NCBI GenBank assembly: GCA_015832175.1
Contig: WJXW01000020.1
Coordinates: 62,001 to 126,000 of the forward strand
DNA length: 64,000 nt
Direction of reading: 5' to 3'
Origin: Paraphaeosphaeria minitans
Lineage: Eukaryota > Ascomycota > Dothideomycetes > Pleosporales > Didymosphaeriaceae
Below, piece after piece: positions 22,384 through 33,201 of the stretch. The position numbers and the translations under genes are program-made. The notes beneath the pieces were generated by a model. The model saw only the letters and a list, made by a program, of their open reading frames with translations, had not been told where the DNA came from and made no database searches. How positions within the stretch are numbered: position 1 is the first letter of the stretch; the number at the start of each line of letters is the position of its first letter.

Positions 22384-24480
22384 TCACCATGCCTGAGAAG
22401 TTTGTATTGAAGAGATGTGCAGTATCTGCGGTGAAGTCTTCGGAAACCATCTTGAGAGAGATCTGTGTGCGTGTGGGCGAGTGGCAGATACGCTGACACA
22501 GGGGAATGTGAGCCTACTATTTATGCTATTGTGCCATCGTCGGTACCGCGGCATATACCCTGCCATCTCCATTGCGACAGAGCTTGTTGAGCTACGATGT
22601 GGGGACGTGAATTCGACGACTGGCTCGGCGGCTCCATGCTCACAGTCGAAGGCGGCTATAGTTTGGATGGGGCCGCGGGATGGGGTCTCTGCTCTGCTCG
22701 CAATCAGAGAGTATGCGTATGATGGTAAGCAGTCGGTCTGAAAAGCGGCGTAAAGTCACTTACGTTTTAGTGCCCTGCCTTCCCCTGCCTCCCCCTGCCT
22801 CCCCCCGCCTCCCCCTGTTTTTAGGGCTTTCAACCGCGAGTGAGCGAGACTCGGTCTGTTGCTTACCGAAGCCGCAGAAATGGAAGAGAAAATATTGGTG
22901 CTAAGCGCCGCACGCATTGACGTCGGGAAAGATAACAAGTGAAGAGAAAAGGCTGACGCAAGCAGCGACTATCAAGGATTCATTGGAGTCCAGCAAGAGA
23001 CTTCCGAGCTCTAACCGTAAGTACATGGACGTGAGGTGGGAGCGTGCCAACGATCCGCCTTTCTTCACCGGTTTCACCGGCGGCCAAGGGCAGTTCCAGA
23101 TGATTGGCTGTAGTGGAAGCAAGACCGATCCGTGTTGCGTTGATGATCGGACCACATCATGTTCGTGTGAGCAGGCTTGTGGATCACCATCGATAGAGAG
23201 CCATTGGATTGCTAACCCAGGGTAAACACGTACGAGGAGGGTACGCGTGCGAAACCTGCTGGCCTCGCGGATAAGCATCGCGGCAGCGTCAGGTTTACCT
23301 TTCCACCAATACGACCTTATGTACTGGTTCCCACCTAACTTCCGCGCGGATGCCCCACGCCTTGCAATTGTTGTGCGTCAGCCTAGTAGGGATGGTGGAA
23401 ATCCCATACTCTCAGGAGAAGTGTGCGTAACCAACATGGTAAGCCGAGCCATCGGGACACTTCACAGAAGGCAATGTTACGAGCTTACGGACCATCGCTT
23501 TGAAGCTCGATAGGACGACTAGAAAGGACGCCTTGCAGTGGGCGCCGAGCAGGCCGCCAACCCTCAAGGTTCGAATGCTGGGTGGTCAGCCTTGTCATTA
23601 CGGGTATGGAGAGATCAGGGGTTCAGAACTGTGCCCCATCCGTTTGCTACTATCGGCTAGCCGCAGTAGGCTTAGACGAAGCATGAGCTGCATACACCCG
23701 CATACATCGTCGGTCATGTGATGACATCCATCAGTCGAGGATGCTCGGAGTAGGCCAGCAGTGTGCTACGTGGGTGCATTCCGGAAGAAGTGCGAATATG
23801 GCTTTCCCGTGAGCTAACAACATGGGATCTAGTCCGAGACGGCTTTATCGCCGTCAAGCCGCGCCTATTCGCGGTTAGCATGCGATAGCAGGTCGTAGTC
23901 AAGGATTCCCTGTCTCGCGGAGACGGGGCACGAGCACCAGGGTCTCTAGCAAACAGCCGCAAAGCAGCTGTCCACTGTGCCGTGTATTGCACCGGGAGAA
24001 GACGCGCTTCCGTAGCAAGCGGGCCGAAACACCAGAAATGCCTGCTAGCTGACTGCGGCTCACACTTCCCATCATGGAAGGCATGCATCTTGATTGAAGC
24101 CTCCGCAGGCTGCCAGCCGCCCCAATTTCAAAAGGGCAGCGCCTGCATACAGCGGGCCATTGCCTCGGGACCAGCCGCGTGAGAAGCGGGGGTTCAGCTG
24201 GTTAGTGCGCGTTTACGGCAAGAATACGGTTAGTCAAGCCCACCAGCGTTCGTGTGGAACTCCTCTACGCCAACGCGGCAAGACTGAGCGCGCCGTCAAC
24301 ATGTCCATGCCTTCTGCCGTACCCGAGAGCATGGTTTACAACCCACAATCCATTTCCGCGCGGTGTTCGCTGTCGCTGGTTGGTGGTGACAGCCGCTAGC
24401 GCCAAACGGCTTGGCTGCCAAGATATCTAACATGCTTTTAGACGAAATAGACACGCCTGGCTCGCTTGACATATCGGTGC
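22384..24480. other. No convincing gene; C-rich tandem tract
   Basis: A tract of four to five CCCCTGCCTC-like units sits at 22769-22817. Several medium frames occur on both strands (for example 23714-24088 minus) but none shows a domain. The region right of 24200 directly abuts the transposon left end. Confidence 0.4.
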
Positions 24481-24509
24481 TTCTCAAAATACCGTCCCGC
24501 CCCACTTCG
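24481..24509. repeat. Left terminal inverted repeat of the IS630/Tc1-like element
   Basis: Exact 29/29 match to the reverse complement of 27778-27806. It starts TTCTCAAAATACC. Confidence 0.95.
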
Positions 24510-24614
24510 GTCAGCCGAGGTGGCCCCGGCTTCCCGGAAAATATTTTCTAACACCCAATTTGTTAGTAAAACAATGATTACAGTGAACATTCACCCTGTA
24601 TCAATACCTGTATT

Positions 24615-26300
24615 ATGCCGCTGCGTAGTCAACGTAAGCGTACAGCTACCCAGCCATTTGATGGAGGTGAAAATCCTCCAAAACGTGCGCGCCGGGCGCC
24701 TGCAGCAGCTGCCAGAGGTACCAAGTTACGGAGAAAAGTATCCAACAAGGCTCCTCCTCCGCCAGAGGGCAACGTTGTTGACCCTAATCGGGAGATCGAG
24801 CCTCCGTCTGCGCAGCTACTGCCAGCAATTGTATTGTCCAGTGATCTACCCAGTGACCCGCCTAGTGACCCGCCCAGTGGAGGTGTATCTGATCCAATTA
24901 GTGGCCCTATACAGGAAGAAACTCAGCAAGAGGAGCCAAAATCAGCTACTGGGGTACCTGAAGTAGAGTCATCGTACGCTAGTTGTCGCTGGCAGGCCTT
25001 CGTGGGTCCTAAAAAGGAGCTCTATAAGCCAAAATTTAATGCGGAGTTTGATCTAGATCGTTGCTACGCAGGTCAGCTTTGGGCATGGGTAGATGAGGTT
25101 GTTTAAGACTTAGCTATGGAGACAACTCCGCCGCAGAAAGTGATTATTAGGGACGTTTCCGCCTGCGCGTATAAGCCAAAGACCCCAGAGAAGCAGAAGC
25201 TGCGGCAATCGCTTAAGCGTGGAGAAGGCGCCGGCTTCATGCAGGTTATCGAGTACGCGCAGCACCTGAAGGAGTCCTTGATCGACGCCACGTATGTTGA
25301 CTTTGAGGCGACGCTTGGTACTGAGTCTGTAGAGGTGATCAGTCCTATAGGCCAACAACGTAGCAGAGGCTCCTCTAGCTCCCAAGGCCAGGTTCGACTT
25401 ACTGTAACACAAAGGCAGCTGCAAGAGCTGCCAGAGATCCTAGCTGGCCATGCTGTTGCTGACGGGCCCTCGATCGCTATCCGTGATAAATGGAGGTGCC
25501 AAGATACCCACTGTGGCAACTACCCGTACGTGTGCTGGATCCAACGTACAGCTGGCCAGCCCGATCGATTTGAGAACCATTACCCGATAAGCAGCAATGT
25601 TGTGGCCATGTGGGCGCGCAACGTCACCCTCGGGAAGTGCAGCGTCAACGAGCCAGACGATATCATACGCGTAGCTCTGCGTACGTCCAGAGAGCTGGCG
25701 GCGAAGGAGAAGGCGAAGGAGAAGGCGCAACAGAGCTCTACGCCTGCCTTTACGGCAGATAGCTTTATGAGCGCGATCGCTGCCAGCGCGCTATCTGTCA
25801 GTCAGTTAGCACACAGTCAACTGCTTGCACGGCAGGCACCTGTACCTGCAGCGCCCGCTGCAAGCTCTGCAAGTACTCCAAGCGTGCCAGTGTCAGGGTG
25901 GAGGGATCTGACGTACGAGAACAACATCGAGCTTTCCTATCATACTCGGTACTTCTTTGACTGGTGGATGGATCAGGCAATGGCTGTACAAGTGCCAGAT
26001 ATCAAGAGAGTACTTACAGAGGTTGTTAAGGGCGGGCAGATCGATCTGAACATGCTTATGGATGGATCGAACGCAGGTATGCCGTACAACGTTTGGAGAG
26101 AGGATTTCGAGCTGCCAGTCCCACTGCTTCTGCGACTCCGGAGAATGGCAATTCAGTGGCGATTTTGGTATACAGGACTTTTTGAGAGCGATCAGGAGGA
26201 CTGCAGAAAGATGCAGCGGCGAGATAATAAGTGGAAACGGCGACTGAGAACTGCCCGAGTAGAGGATAGAGATAGCGAGAGGCAATCGAGCGAGAGGTGA
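24615..26300 (+). CDS. Transposon accessory protein of unknown function, frame split by one TAA
   Basis: A 163-codon frame from the ATG at 24615 stops at TAA 25104-25106. The same frame goes on three codons later through an ATG at 25116 for another 394 codons to 26300, so I read one 561-codon gene with a single nonsense codon. The N-terminus is basic (LRSQRKRTATQPF; PPKRARRAPAAAARG), then Pro/Ser-rich, then conserved-looking WQAFVGPKKELYKPKFNAEF and KQKLRQSLKRGEGAGFMQV. The centre has a probable zinc site, WRCQDTHCGNYPYVCW (C-x4-C-x6-C) followed by a His in FENHYPI. The C-terminus is helical and ends in a strongly basic and acidic tail (RRDNKWKRRLRTARVEDRD). A DNA-binding helper for transposition is possible but unproved. 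Confidence 0.7.
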
Positions 26301-26642
26301 TCGAGTAGAGGGCGTAGAGGTGTTGTTTTTGACGCGTAGGGCACGGGCCATATCCTATAGATATCGCCTAAGCTGATCACCTTATTTGTATGATCAAACA
26401 CCAACTTTTCCGCCTTGTCTACTCACCGTACACCTTACCCTCTGCAACTCTACCACCACGCCAGCTACGCTAAAACGGACAACAGCAATTAATTCAGTAG
26501 CCTTAGATTACCCTTGCACCACTGTAAGATTACTGTATTTACGTTGTGGCAGGTGCTAGATTTCTAATCTCCAAAACTAACTCTAACAGAACAAATCCAA
26601 TTGTGTACTACTAACAATAGTACAAAACCACTCCAGCGAACA

Positions 26643-27665
26643 CTAAATATGTACTATTAACGATAGTATAATATCTCTCGGCGCCCACCCACAGTACCTG
26701 AAGAAGTTACCCGCAGAGCTCCCGTAGCATACGCTTAATACAGCTTCCTCCAGAAAATACTCAAATCTATCATACGCCTCAGCGCCCCGGTAATGCCGCC
26801 GGATCCAGGTCTTTAACGCCTTGAAGGTCTGCTCAACCGGATTCATATCAGGTGAGTACGGAGGCAGAAACTCCATAATTACGCCTGCCTCTGCGCACAG
26901 GTTGGCCAGCCTCACTGATCGATGGATAGACGCGTTATCGAGGACTATTACGGAGCGTTTTCCTGGCCAAGGACTGCAGTGTGGGAGTACCTGATTGGCA
27001 ACAAAGTCCTCCATCAGCTCCGCTGTGATTGCTCCCTGATAGATCATGTGGGCGACGTATCCGTCGACGTCCATGGCTGGCAGTAAGCTCCACCTCTCTG
27101 AGCGCTTGGCTGAGTAGCGCACGTCGCAGGCCGTATTGACCTCGCTCCAGCCATACTTTCGATCCCCTGTACGCTCGTTGCAAGCGCTCTCGTCAAGGCA
27201 GACAATCTGATGAGGTCGATAGATTTGTTCGCACCGCGCTCGAAAGGCTCGACGGAGGCCCTCATGACGCTCCCTGGCTGCCTTTGAGGCTGCCTTCCCA
27301 CTCCACCGCATGGCTTCAAGCTCTCTATCCAGAGTAGCAACGGATATCTTGACGTCGTACTCATCGTACAAGAAGTCCTGCATCTCATCCAGGTAGGCTG
27401 TTGGCTTGCCACGCAGCATCTCTAGCAGCGCGTCTCTATGGCATTGCTTGAGCACAGGCGGTCTGCCACGACGTACGTATCTTGGCCCGATTGGCTCACC
27501 AAAGGCCTTCAGGTTGAGCCTGTATTTTCGTACTGTTTTTGGATCCACGCCGAGCTCCCGATGGATTTCTTCATTGTTTTTCCCATCAGTAACGCGATCA
27601 ACAATGGCCTGGATAAGCGATGGCTGTATACGATACCCGGTGGGTCTCCCTGGATCCTGCGGCAT
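26643..27665 (-). CDS. IS630/Tc1-family DD34E transposase
   Basis: An intact 340-aa frame. Residues about 15-58 form a helix-turn-helix (ELGVDPKTVRKYRLNLK), followed by a GRPPVL hinge and a second winged-helix-like domain (YDEYDVKISVATLDRELEAM). The DDE_3 catalytic core has IVCLDESACNERT (first Asp), SVIVLDNASIHRS (second Asp) and PPYSPDMNPVEQTFKALK, where the Glu lies 35 residues after the second Asp (34 between), the DD34E spacing of IS630/Tc1 enzymes. It would cut and join the element ends at TA. No disabling change is visible, so the enzyme could be active. It is convergent with the accessory gene. Confidence 0.92.
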   Translation of the reverse strand: MPQDPGRPTGYRIQPSLIQAIVDRVTDGKNNEEIHRELGVDPKTVRKYRLNLKAFGEPIGPRYVRRGRPPVLKQCHRDALLEMLRGKPTAYLDEMQDFLYDEYDVKISVATLDRELEAMRWSGKAASKAARERHEGLRRAFRARCEQIYRPHQIVCLDESACNERTGDRKYGWSEVNTACDVRYSAKRSERWSLLPAMDVDGYVAHMIYQGAITAELMEDFVANQVLPHCSPWPGKRSVIVLDNASIHRSVRLANLCAEAGVIMEFLPPYSPDMNPVEQTFKALKTWIRRHYRGAEAYDRFEYFLEEAVLSVCYGSSAGNFFRYCGWAPRDIILSLIVHI

Positions 27666-27777
27666 TATTTACCTAGGGTAAATGTTCTCTGTAAGCATTT
27701 TATTGCTCCTAAAACAGGTGTACAAAAATATTCGTGAGGAATCGATTACTACCGTAAGTGCTGACAGAAAATCCGCG

Positions 27778-27806
27778 CGAAGTGGGGCGGGACGGTATTT
27801 TGAGAA
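27778..27806. repeat. Right terminal inverted repeat of the IS630/Tc1-like element
   Basis: Exact inverted copy of 24481-24509, ending GGTATTTTGAGAA on the plus strand. Confidence 0.95.
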
Positions 27807-28882
27807 CGACAATAGGTACCGGCGGCAGAAAACCGGCGCTTACTCGCTAGGAAATGCAGCACATGTGCCACGCTGCCAACCTATTCACTGCGCCGCATGC
27901 CCGCAGTTAATTACGTCTGCCCTGCTCGGACATGCGCTCTGCATCTGAAGCAAACGTGGGTTTTCGACTGCCGGCTTCGCCTCTACCTTCCTAATCTACC
28001 TACGGTGATGCACATCTTACGTGGCAAAGATATCACACCGTGAGTGCATCTCCAGGGGGCCCAGACTATACATGTGCCGATGTGACATCAAACTGATCGT
28101 ACCTTAGCAGATTCGGCGACTCCGACTGAAAAAATTGTACTTGGTGTGGCACAGCGCTGGGCGAAGAAGGCAGCGCTCGGTGAGCAGACGTGAACGTCAC
28201 TGAGCAAAGTCGGCGCAGGCCTTGGCTGTTTGAGATCATGGGTGGCAACGCCGGGTAGATGGAGACTTCCGCAGCAGGGAAGGCGCTGCCACTTATCTGG
28301 AGGGGACGTTTTGTTGCTGCACTCTTGATACAGCCCGATCTAGCCACGCAAACCTCGAACAGATGCAACGTGAGAGTGCTCGTCAGCCTCAGTCGTGCCG
28401 GCTGCAGCAGCTTGATGACGCTAAGCCGTCAGTCCGTCTCTCCAAGTCAGCGGCAGCGTCATGATCGCCACAGTTGCCAGCATCTGCATCGAGGGCGGTG
28501 TTGTTTTCCAGTAGGGCGCGCGACAATCCTCCCTTATACGACTGGCACGGCATCCGTCGGCAAACTGCATATGGCTCGTCTTTGAACGGGGGAGAGCATG
28601 ACCATGCAGACTGAATATCGGAGCTCATGGACTTGCGTTCTTGGTGCTATCACGCCGATTCAGGAAGCTTGAGCAGAACTGCAGTGGCTTCTCCCTGAGC
28701 GTCTCCCTGAGCGCCCCAAAGACCTATGTGGGAGAACACGAAACGAATGCTAAGTACTCACTTGCATGATGTCAACATGTCAAGCCGACTATCGGGCCTA
28801 CGCAGAAGCTTCACAGTTATATGTACATTGTATGGTGGTAGCTTTACAGTTCAACTCTAAACAAACATGCTGCTGCTCCGCC
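27807..28882. other. No convincing gene
   Basis: Only short frames on both strands without family resemblance, plus a small 'ctccctgagcg' direct repeat near 28694-28715. Confidence 0.4.
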
Positions 28883-29727
28883 TTACGTGATCCTGCTCGT
28901 CAGAACAGTGCGATTTTCTACGGTGTAACCCCATTCTATCGAGCCAAGAAGTTTCAGCTGACGCACCTGTGCCCTCAAGCTTCGAATCATGTCCCCAGAA
29001 GATGGTTTTGACACTTTCAAAGGCGATTCAGAGCAAGGTTGGCAGTCGGGTACGGCATTGAGCTGAACAGGAAGGCGATGGGTGCTGTCCGCCTCCGCCG
29101 ACTCGGACCGGTCTTCTTGGAGTGTTTGAAGTTTGTCTATCATGCGCTGAATGCATGGACGCTGCTCCCTCATGTACTCTCTCGCAAGCGAATCCGTAGT
29201 GCTTTGCAAGGTGCGCGCGACGCTCTCGAGATCTTCCATGGTGCGTGTCAGCTGCATCTCCAGCATGAGCCTCGCGCTTGGGTCGCTTGGAACATTCCAC
29301 TCGCTTTCGAGACACCCGACATATGTCGACGCCTGTTCTAGCATTCCGCTATTTGTTCTCACAGACGGATCTATAGTGCTTTGCGAGATGCGCGCGATGC
29401 TCTCGACATTTCCCTTCTCCAGCATGGGCCTCGCGCTTGGGCGTTCTGGAAGCCTCGACTCGCTCTCGGGACGCCCAACATCCTTCGACGCTTGTTCGAC
29501 TATTCGCCTCTTTGCCCGTTTTTTAGCTCTTCGTTTGTCAGTACCGATGCTCGGAGTCGTGTTTCCTTGGCATTTCTTCCTGCGTGGCGGTCAGCGTTGA
29601 AAGGTGCGGCGCCTGCAACGCTTCGCTTGCACGCATACCTCTCTCTGTATGCCCGTTGTGCAAGTTTGTTCTGCAACCTCCGTGCTTCCTCTCGCTCCTC
29701 CTCAGTCATATATTTTTTTCTACCCAT
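28883..29727 (-). CDS. bZIP transcription factor (Yap/AP-1-like basic region), two exons
   Basis: Exon 1 (29727-29639) encodes MGRKKYMTEEEREEARRLQN then KLAQRAYRER, the basic region with the N-x-x-A-x-R-A-Y-R signature of fungal AP-1-like factors (here N-KL-A-Q-R-A-Y-R). A 59-nt intron (29638-29580, donor GTATGC, branch GCTGAC, acceptor CGCAG) restores the frame as RER-KKCQGN, and exon 2 (29579-28883) follows with a second basic cluster KRRAKKRAKRR. An obvious heptad-leucine zipper is weak. Instead the protein has two related repeats containing PSARxML...ESxARxxQSTxD (about 29440-29340 and 29290-29170). Total is about 261 aa. It would bind DNA in the nucleus; targets are unknown. An additional downstream exon is possible. 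Confidence 0.75.
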
Positions 29728-30641
29728 AAAGGCGATTTGGCGATATCAAGCGTATAGCTGAGATCTGGTGCAGTTGCTGAAGCTCGTCGTCGGAACGTGC
29801 TGACAAAATGCCTGTGCAAACAACATTGCGAAACCGTGAGGATAAGTAGTAGAATTTATGAGCAAGAAGGACTAAACGTTGGGCGTAAGCAAATCAGCAG
29901 CATCTTAGCTTGACACAAGGGAGCCCACGCGAGCGTAACTTCGCTCTTGACCCATGCAAGTCTGTCCGTTTTCCTCCAACTTCGATTCGGGGATGGGAAT
30001 GATGGATGGTCAGCAAACTCAAAGCGCCAAAAGCACTAGTCATGGTGACAAGACACTAGAATTTTTAGTCGAATGGGCCCACCATAATCGATCGCTGAGC
30101 GGCATAGCGATTGAGAGGGTGAATATACATCCTCCATAAGGTACGGATGCTGAAGCGGAAGGCGCTTGCATTTGCACTAGCGCGGACGCCCTAGCCGAAT
30201 AGGCGCCGGGCCGGGGGCAGGACCAACGCCAGAAGAGAACCAGGTAGTTCGCGCCATCCTGCCAGCGGGTACCAGGGCTCAGCATAGCCGCGATGGCAGC
30301 TGGTGTGCGACAAGCTACCGGTGATACACTTGGGGCCGCCCTTCTTGAAGCGTTCTTACCATTCTAATTATCACCACCTATAGCAGTACGGGGACTCCTT
30401 GCACGGCTTGCAATCCGTAAACTCAACCCTATCAGCACCACGTCATCCCGTCCTTCTTCATTAGGATAGAGGCTTGTATGGCAGGCGATTATGTGTGCTG
30501 GAAGCTATGTTAGAGCTGTTCGGGTCAAGCATGGCCGGTAGAGGCACTCTCTGGGCTTCGGCGTTAAAAGTTCGGCTACGATAGCGACCGTCGCCCTGAG
30601 GCGGACCGCGGCATGCCCATCAGCTTAGTCATCACATGTGC
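29728..30641. other. No convincing gene
   Basis: Probable promoter side of the bZIP gene, then unassigned sequence up to the pogo element. No feature can be supported. Confidence 0.4.
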
Positions 30642-32460
30642 TAACGTGTTCCACCAGTCAGTGGGACACACCACCAAAATCACGACGCGTCCTCCACCAA
30701 ACACGCCATGCCGCCCACCCTAAACACTCAGCAATCCCAGAAGTAAGGCAGACTAGCTCTTTTAATATATGCGATTCAAAATAAGCAGGTTTCAAGTTAC
30801 CGGCGCGCAGAGCGGCTCTATAATATCCCTCGATCAACACTCCATAGACGCGTTAGTGGTGCGCTACCTCAGGCTATTACCAACGCGCAGAAACGGAAGC
30901 TACACCCTGTAGAGGAGCAGTCTCTTGTAGAGTGGATCCTAGACCTTGACCGACGAGGATTTCCACCCCAGATCATCGACGTACGACGGATGGCAGACAA
31001 TCTACTCGCTGCGCGTGGCCAGAATCCTCCACCTCAGCCAGTAGGCAAGAACTGGGTATCCCGCTTTATTAAGACCCAGCCAGAGCTTCAGACAAAGTGG
31101 GATAGGAAGCTCCATAGTCAGCGCGCGCTCTGTGAGGATCCGATCAAGATCTCTGCCTGGTATCAGCGCGTAGAGGAGACGCGCCAGGTGTACGGTATAC
31201 AGGATGGAGATACCTACAACGTTGATGAGACAGGGTTCATGATGGGGGTCGCTGCTTCATCTATGGTAGTCACCAGCGCAGACACTGTAGGCAGAGCTAT
31301 ACATATACAGCCAGGTAATCGAGACTGGGTCACAACAATCGAGGCTATAAACGCATCTGGCTGGAGCCTACCACCTCTTATTATCCTATCTGGCAAGCTC
31401 CACCAGGCCAGCTGGTATACAGGCCTACCTGCTGGCTGGGTACTCGCAGTTAGTGACAATGGCTGGACCACTGATCAGCTAGGGCTCGCCTGGCTAGAGC
31501 ACTTCAACCGGCATACAGAGGCTCGTACAGTAGGCACCTATCGGCTGCTTATCCTAGATGGCCACAGCAGCCATGCTACACCTGAGTTCGATCAGTACTG
31601 TACAGAGCATAGGATAATCACCCTCTGTATGCCTGCGCACACGAGCCATCTCCTACAGCCCCTTGATGTGAGCTGCTTCTCTCCGCTTAAGGCAGCGTAT
31701 GGGCATAAGGTTGCTGAGCTTGCCCGCCAAGGTGTCTTCCATATCGACAAGGAGGAGTTTCTCTCTCTCTACCCACGCTTACGGAGCTCTGTGTTTACAG
31801 AGCAGACTATCCAGAGTGGCTTTCGAGCGACTGGTCTTGTCCCTCCCTGTCCAGAGCGGGTCCTCTCATGCCTGACAGTGGTTAGGACCCCGTCACCACC
31901 AGGGACAGTAGCAGACGCTGAGGCGGTATGGACAGCGGAGACACCTCATACTACCCAGCAGCTTGAGCAGCAGGCACGGCTTGTACGGGATCGCCTCCAG
32001 AGACAGTCTCAGAGTCCTACAAGTCGAGCTATCGCCCAGATTGTCAAGAGCTGTCAGCTAGCGATAAATTCAGCAACAATCTTAGCAGAGGAGAATAGGA
32101 AGCTCCGCGCTGCTAACCACCGCCGGAGACAAAGGCAGGATAGAAGGCGGCAGTATATTGCCTCTGGGGGTGCTCTGCAGGCTGAGGAAGGCCGTAGGCT
32201 AGCTGCAGAGGCAGAAAGGGTGCTCCAGCAGGTAGAGCAGGAGGACCGTCTAGGACGGCCACGAGCACCACTAACATGCAGTAATTGCCATGAGCAAGGT
32301 CATAAGCGAAATTAATGTACCCAGAGATTGTAGCTATCATATAAATCTATCTGTAGCTTTTTTAACTATCGCGTTGTTGAGCTATCGTGTAGGAAGCTGC
32401 ATCGATTTTGGTGGGGTGTCCCACTGACTGGGGTGTCCCACTGACTGGTGGAACACGTTA
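30642..32460 (+). mobile_element. pogo/Fot1-type DNA transposon (family 2), nearly intact
   Basis: Ends are TAACGTGTTCCACCAGTCAG at 30642 and the inverted equivalent ending GGTGGAACACGTTA at 32460, with TA as target duplication. The left end has one copy of a CAGTCAGTGGGACAC unit and the right end two, so the TIRs are of unequal length, both bordered inside by CCACCAAAATC. It is 1,819 bp long and encodes one transposase on the plus strand. It shares the terminal octamer TAACGTGT with the family 1 and family 3 elements. Confidence 0.93.
30708..32330 (+). pseudogene. pogo-like DDE transposase, interrupted by two in-frame stops
   Basis: The probable original start is the ATG at 30708. Codon 13 is TAA (30744-30746), where the third-copy protein has Glu (SQK-stop-GRL versus SSKEGRI). 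Past it the frame is open to 32312: psq HTH (YRRAERLYNIPRSTLHRR), CENP-B-type domain (EEQSLVEWILDLDRRGFPP; KNWVSRFIKTQPEL), and a DDE_1 core with NVDETGFMMG, LLILDGHSSHATPEF and HTSHLLQPLDVSCFSPLK. The C-terminus has CSNCHEQGHKRN, a zinc knuckle whose last Cys is coded just after a second stop (TAA 32313-32315, then tgt = Cys). Without readthrough, translation could begin only at the ATG at 30990, losing the DNA-binding HTH. The catalytic core is undamaged. Confidence 0.9.
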
Positions 32461-33201
32461 CCCTTGACGGAGCGGACTGACTCATAGTTAATAACACGGA
32501 GGTAACCGGTAATTGACGGACTACCTGCTGTTTCCACCCGATCTAGACGCGGTTTGATGAACTGTGCCACATGCCATGTCTTGATTCATTGCAACTGGCT
32601 CGTCCTATTTCTGACGTGCTTATGTGCGGCGGCATACCACTTGCATTTTGCTCTCGATTGTGGTGAAGGTTCCAATAGATGTGTCCAAGTCATTGCCCTC
32701 TCTTGTAGCGAATGCGGTTTCACCCCTCAGAAAGCTTCTTGCACCAATTACCCTGCTGTCAGCATCACTTGAGCGTTCATTGTTGGTCCGGAGCACAGAC
32801 GTGTATGGGGTGGCCTCTTAGCAGAAGCGTACTAGCTATAGCAATGGTAATCCCTATTTTTACAGCTACTTCAAGTCAGGAGATAGAAGCTTGTGGAAGG
32901 CATCAACGCCATACACCAACAAGGTAGGTAATGCGAGCTAGTTCGCGACCTCAAGCGAAATCGTGAAACGGATAGGGGCAGATTACAATTCATTTGCTCC
33001 GCTTAACAGATTGCTGTCATAATCCAAGATGCTTGACCCCGCATGCAAACCAAATTACGAAAATGACCGTCCAAATGTGCGAATCCACCTCCTTCTGGTA
33101 CAAAGATTTGATGCATATTATATGATTGATTGAATGAATATCAATTGCTAGCGATGTTGAATCGCTATGAAACTATCCTTCGCCTAGGTACCAAGATATT
33201 C
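32461..33201. other. No convincing gene
   Basis: Short plus-strand frames only. No domain, repeat or RNA gene recognised. Confidence 0.4.

Larger units (their letters stand above)
24481..27806. mobile_element. IS630/Tc1-like DNA transposon carrying a second, divergently oriented gene
   Basis: Perfect 29-bp terminal inverted repeats at 24481-24509 and 27778-27806 begin TTCTCAAAATACCGTCCC and end in CCCACTTCG. TA dinucleotides lie a few bases outside each repeat (24472-24473 and 27813-27814), so the true ends may extend to them with a diverged outer tip. Inside are a plus-strand gene of unknown function (24615-26300) and a minus-strand DD34E transposase (27665-26643), arranged tail to tail. 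At 3.3 kb it is about twice the size of a simple Tc1/mariner element. Confidence 0.9.

Noticed and set aside
23714..24088. 124-aa minus frame
   Set aside because: Arg/Ser-rich composition typical of random GC-rich frames and no introns or motif.
24481..27806. Starship-type giant element or Helitron
   Set aside because: No tyrosine-recombinase captain or Rep/helicase is seen; perfect TIRs and a DD34E transposase define a small DNA transposon.
30658..30840. Minus-strand frame inside the pogo element
   Set aside because: Antisense of the transposase N-terminus.
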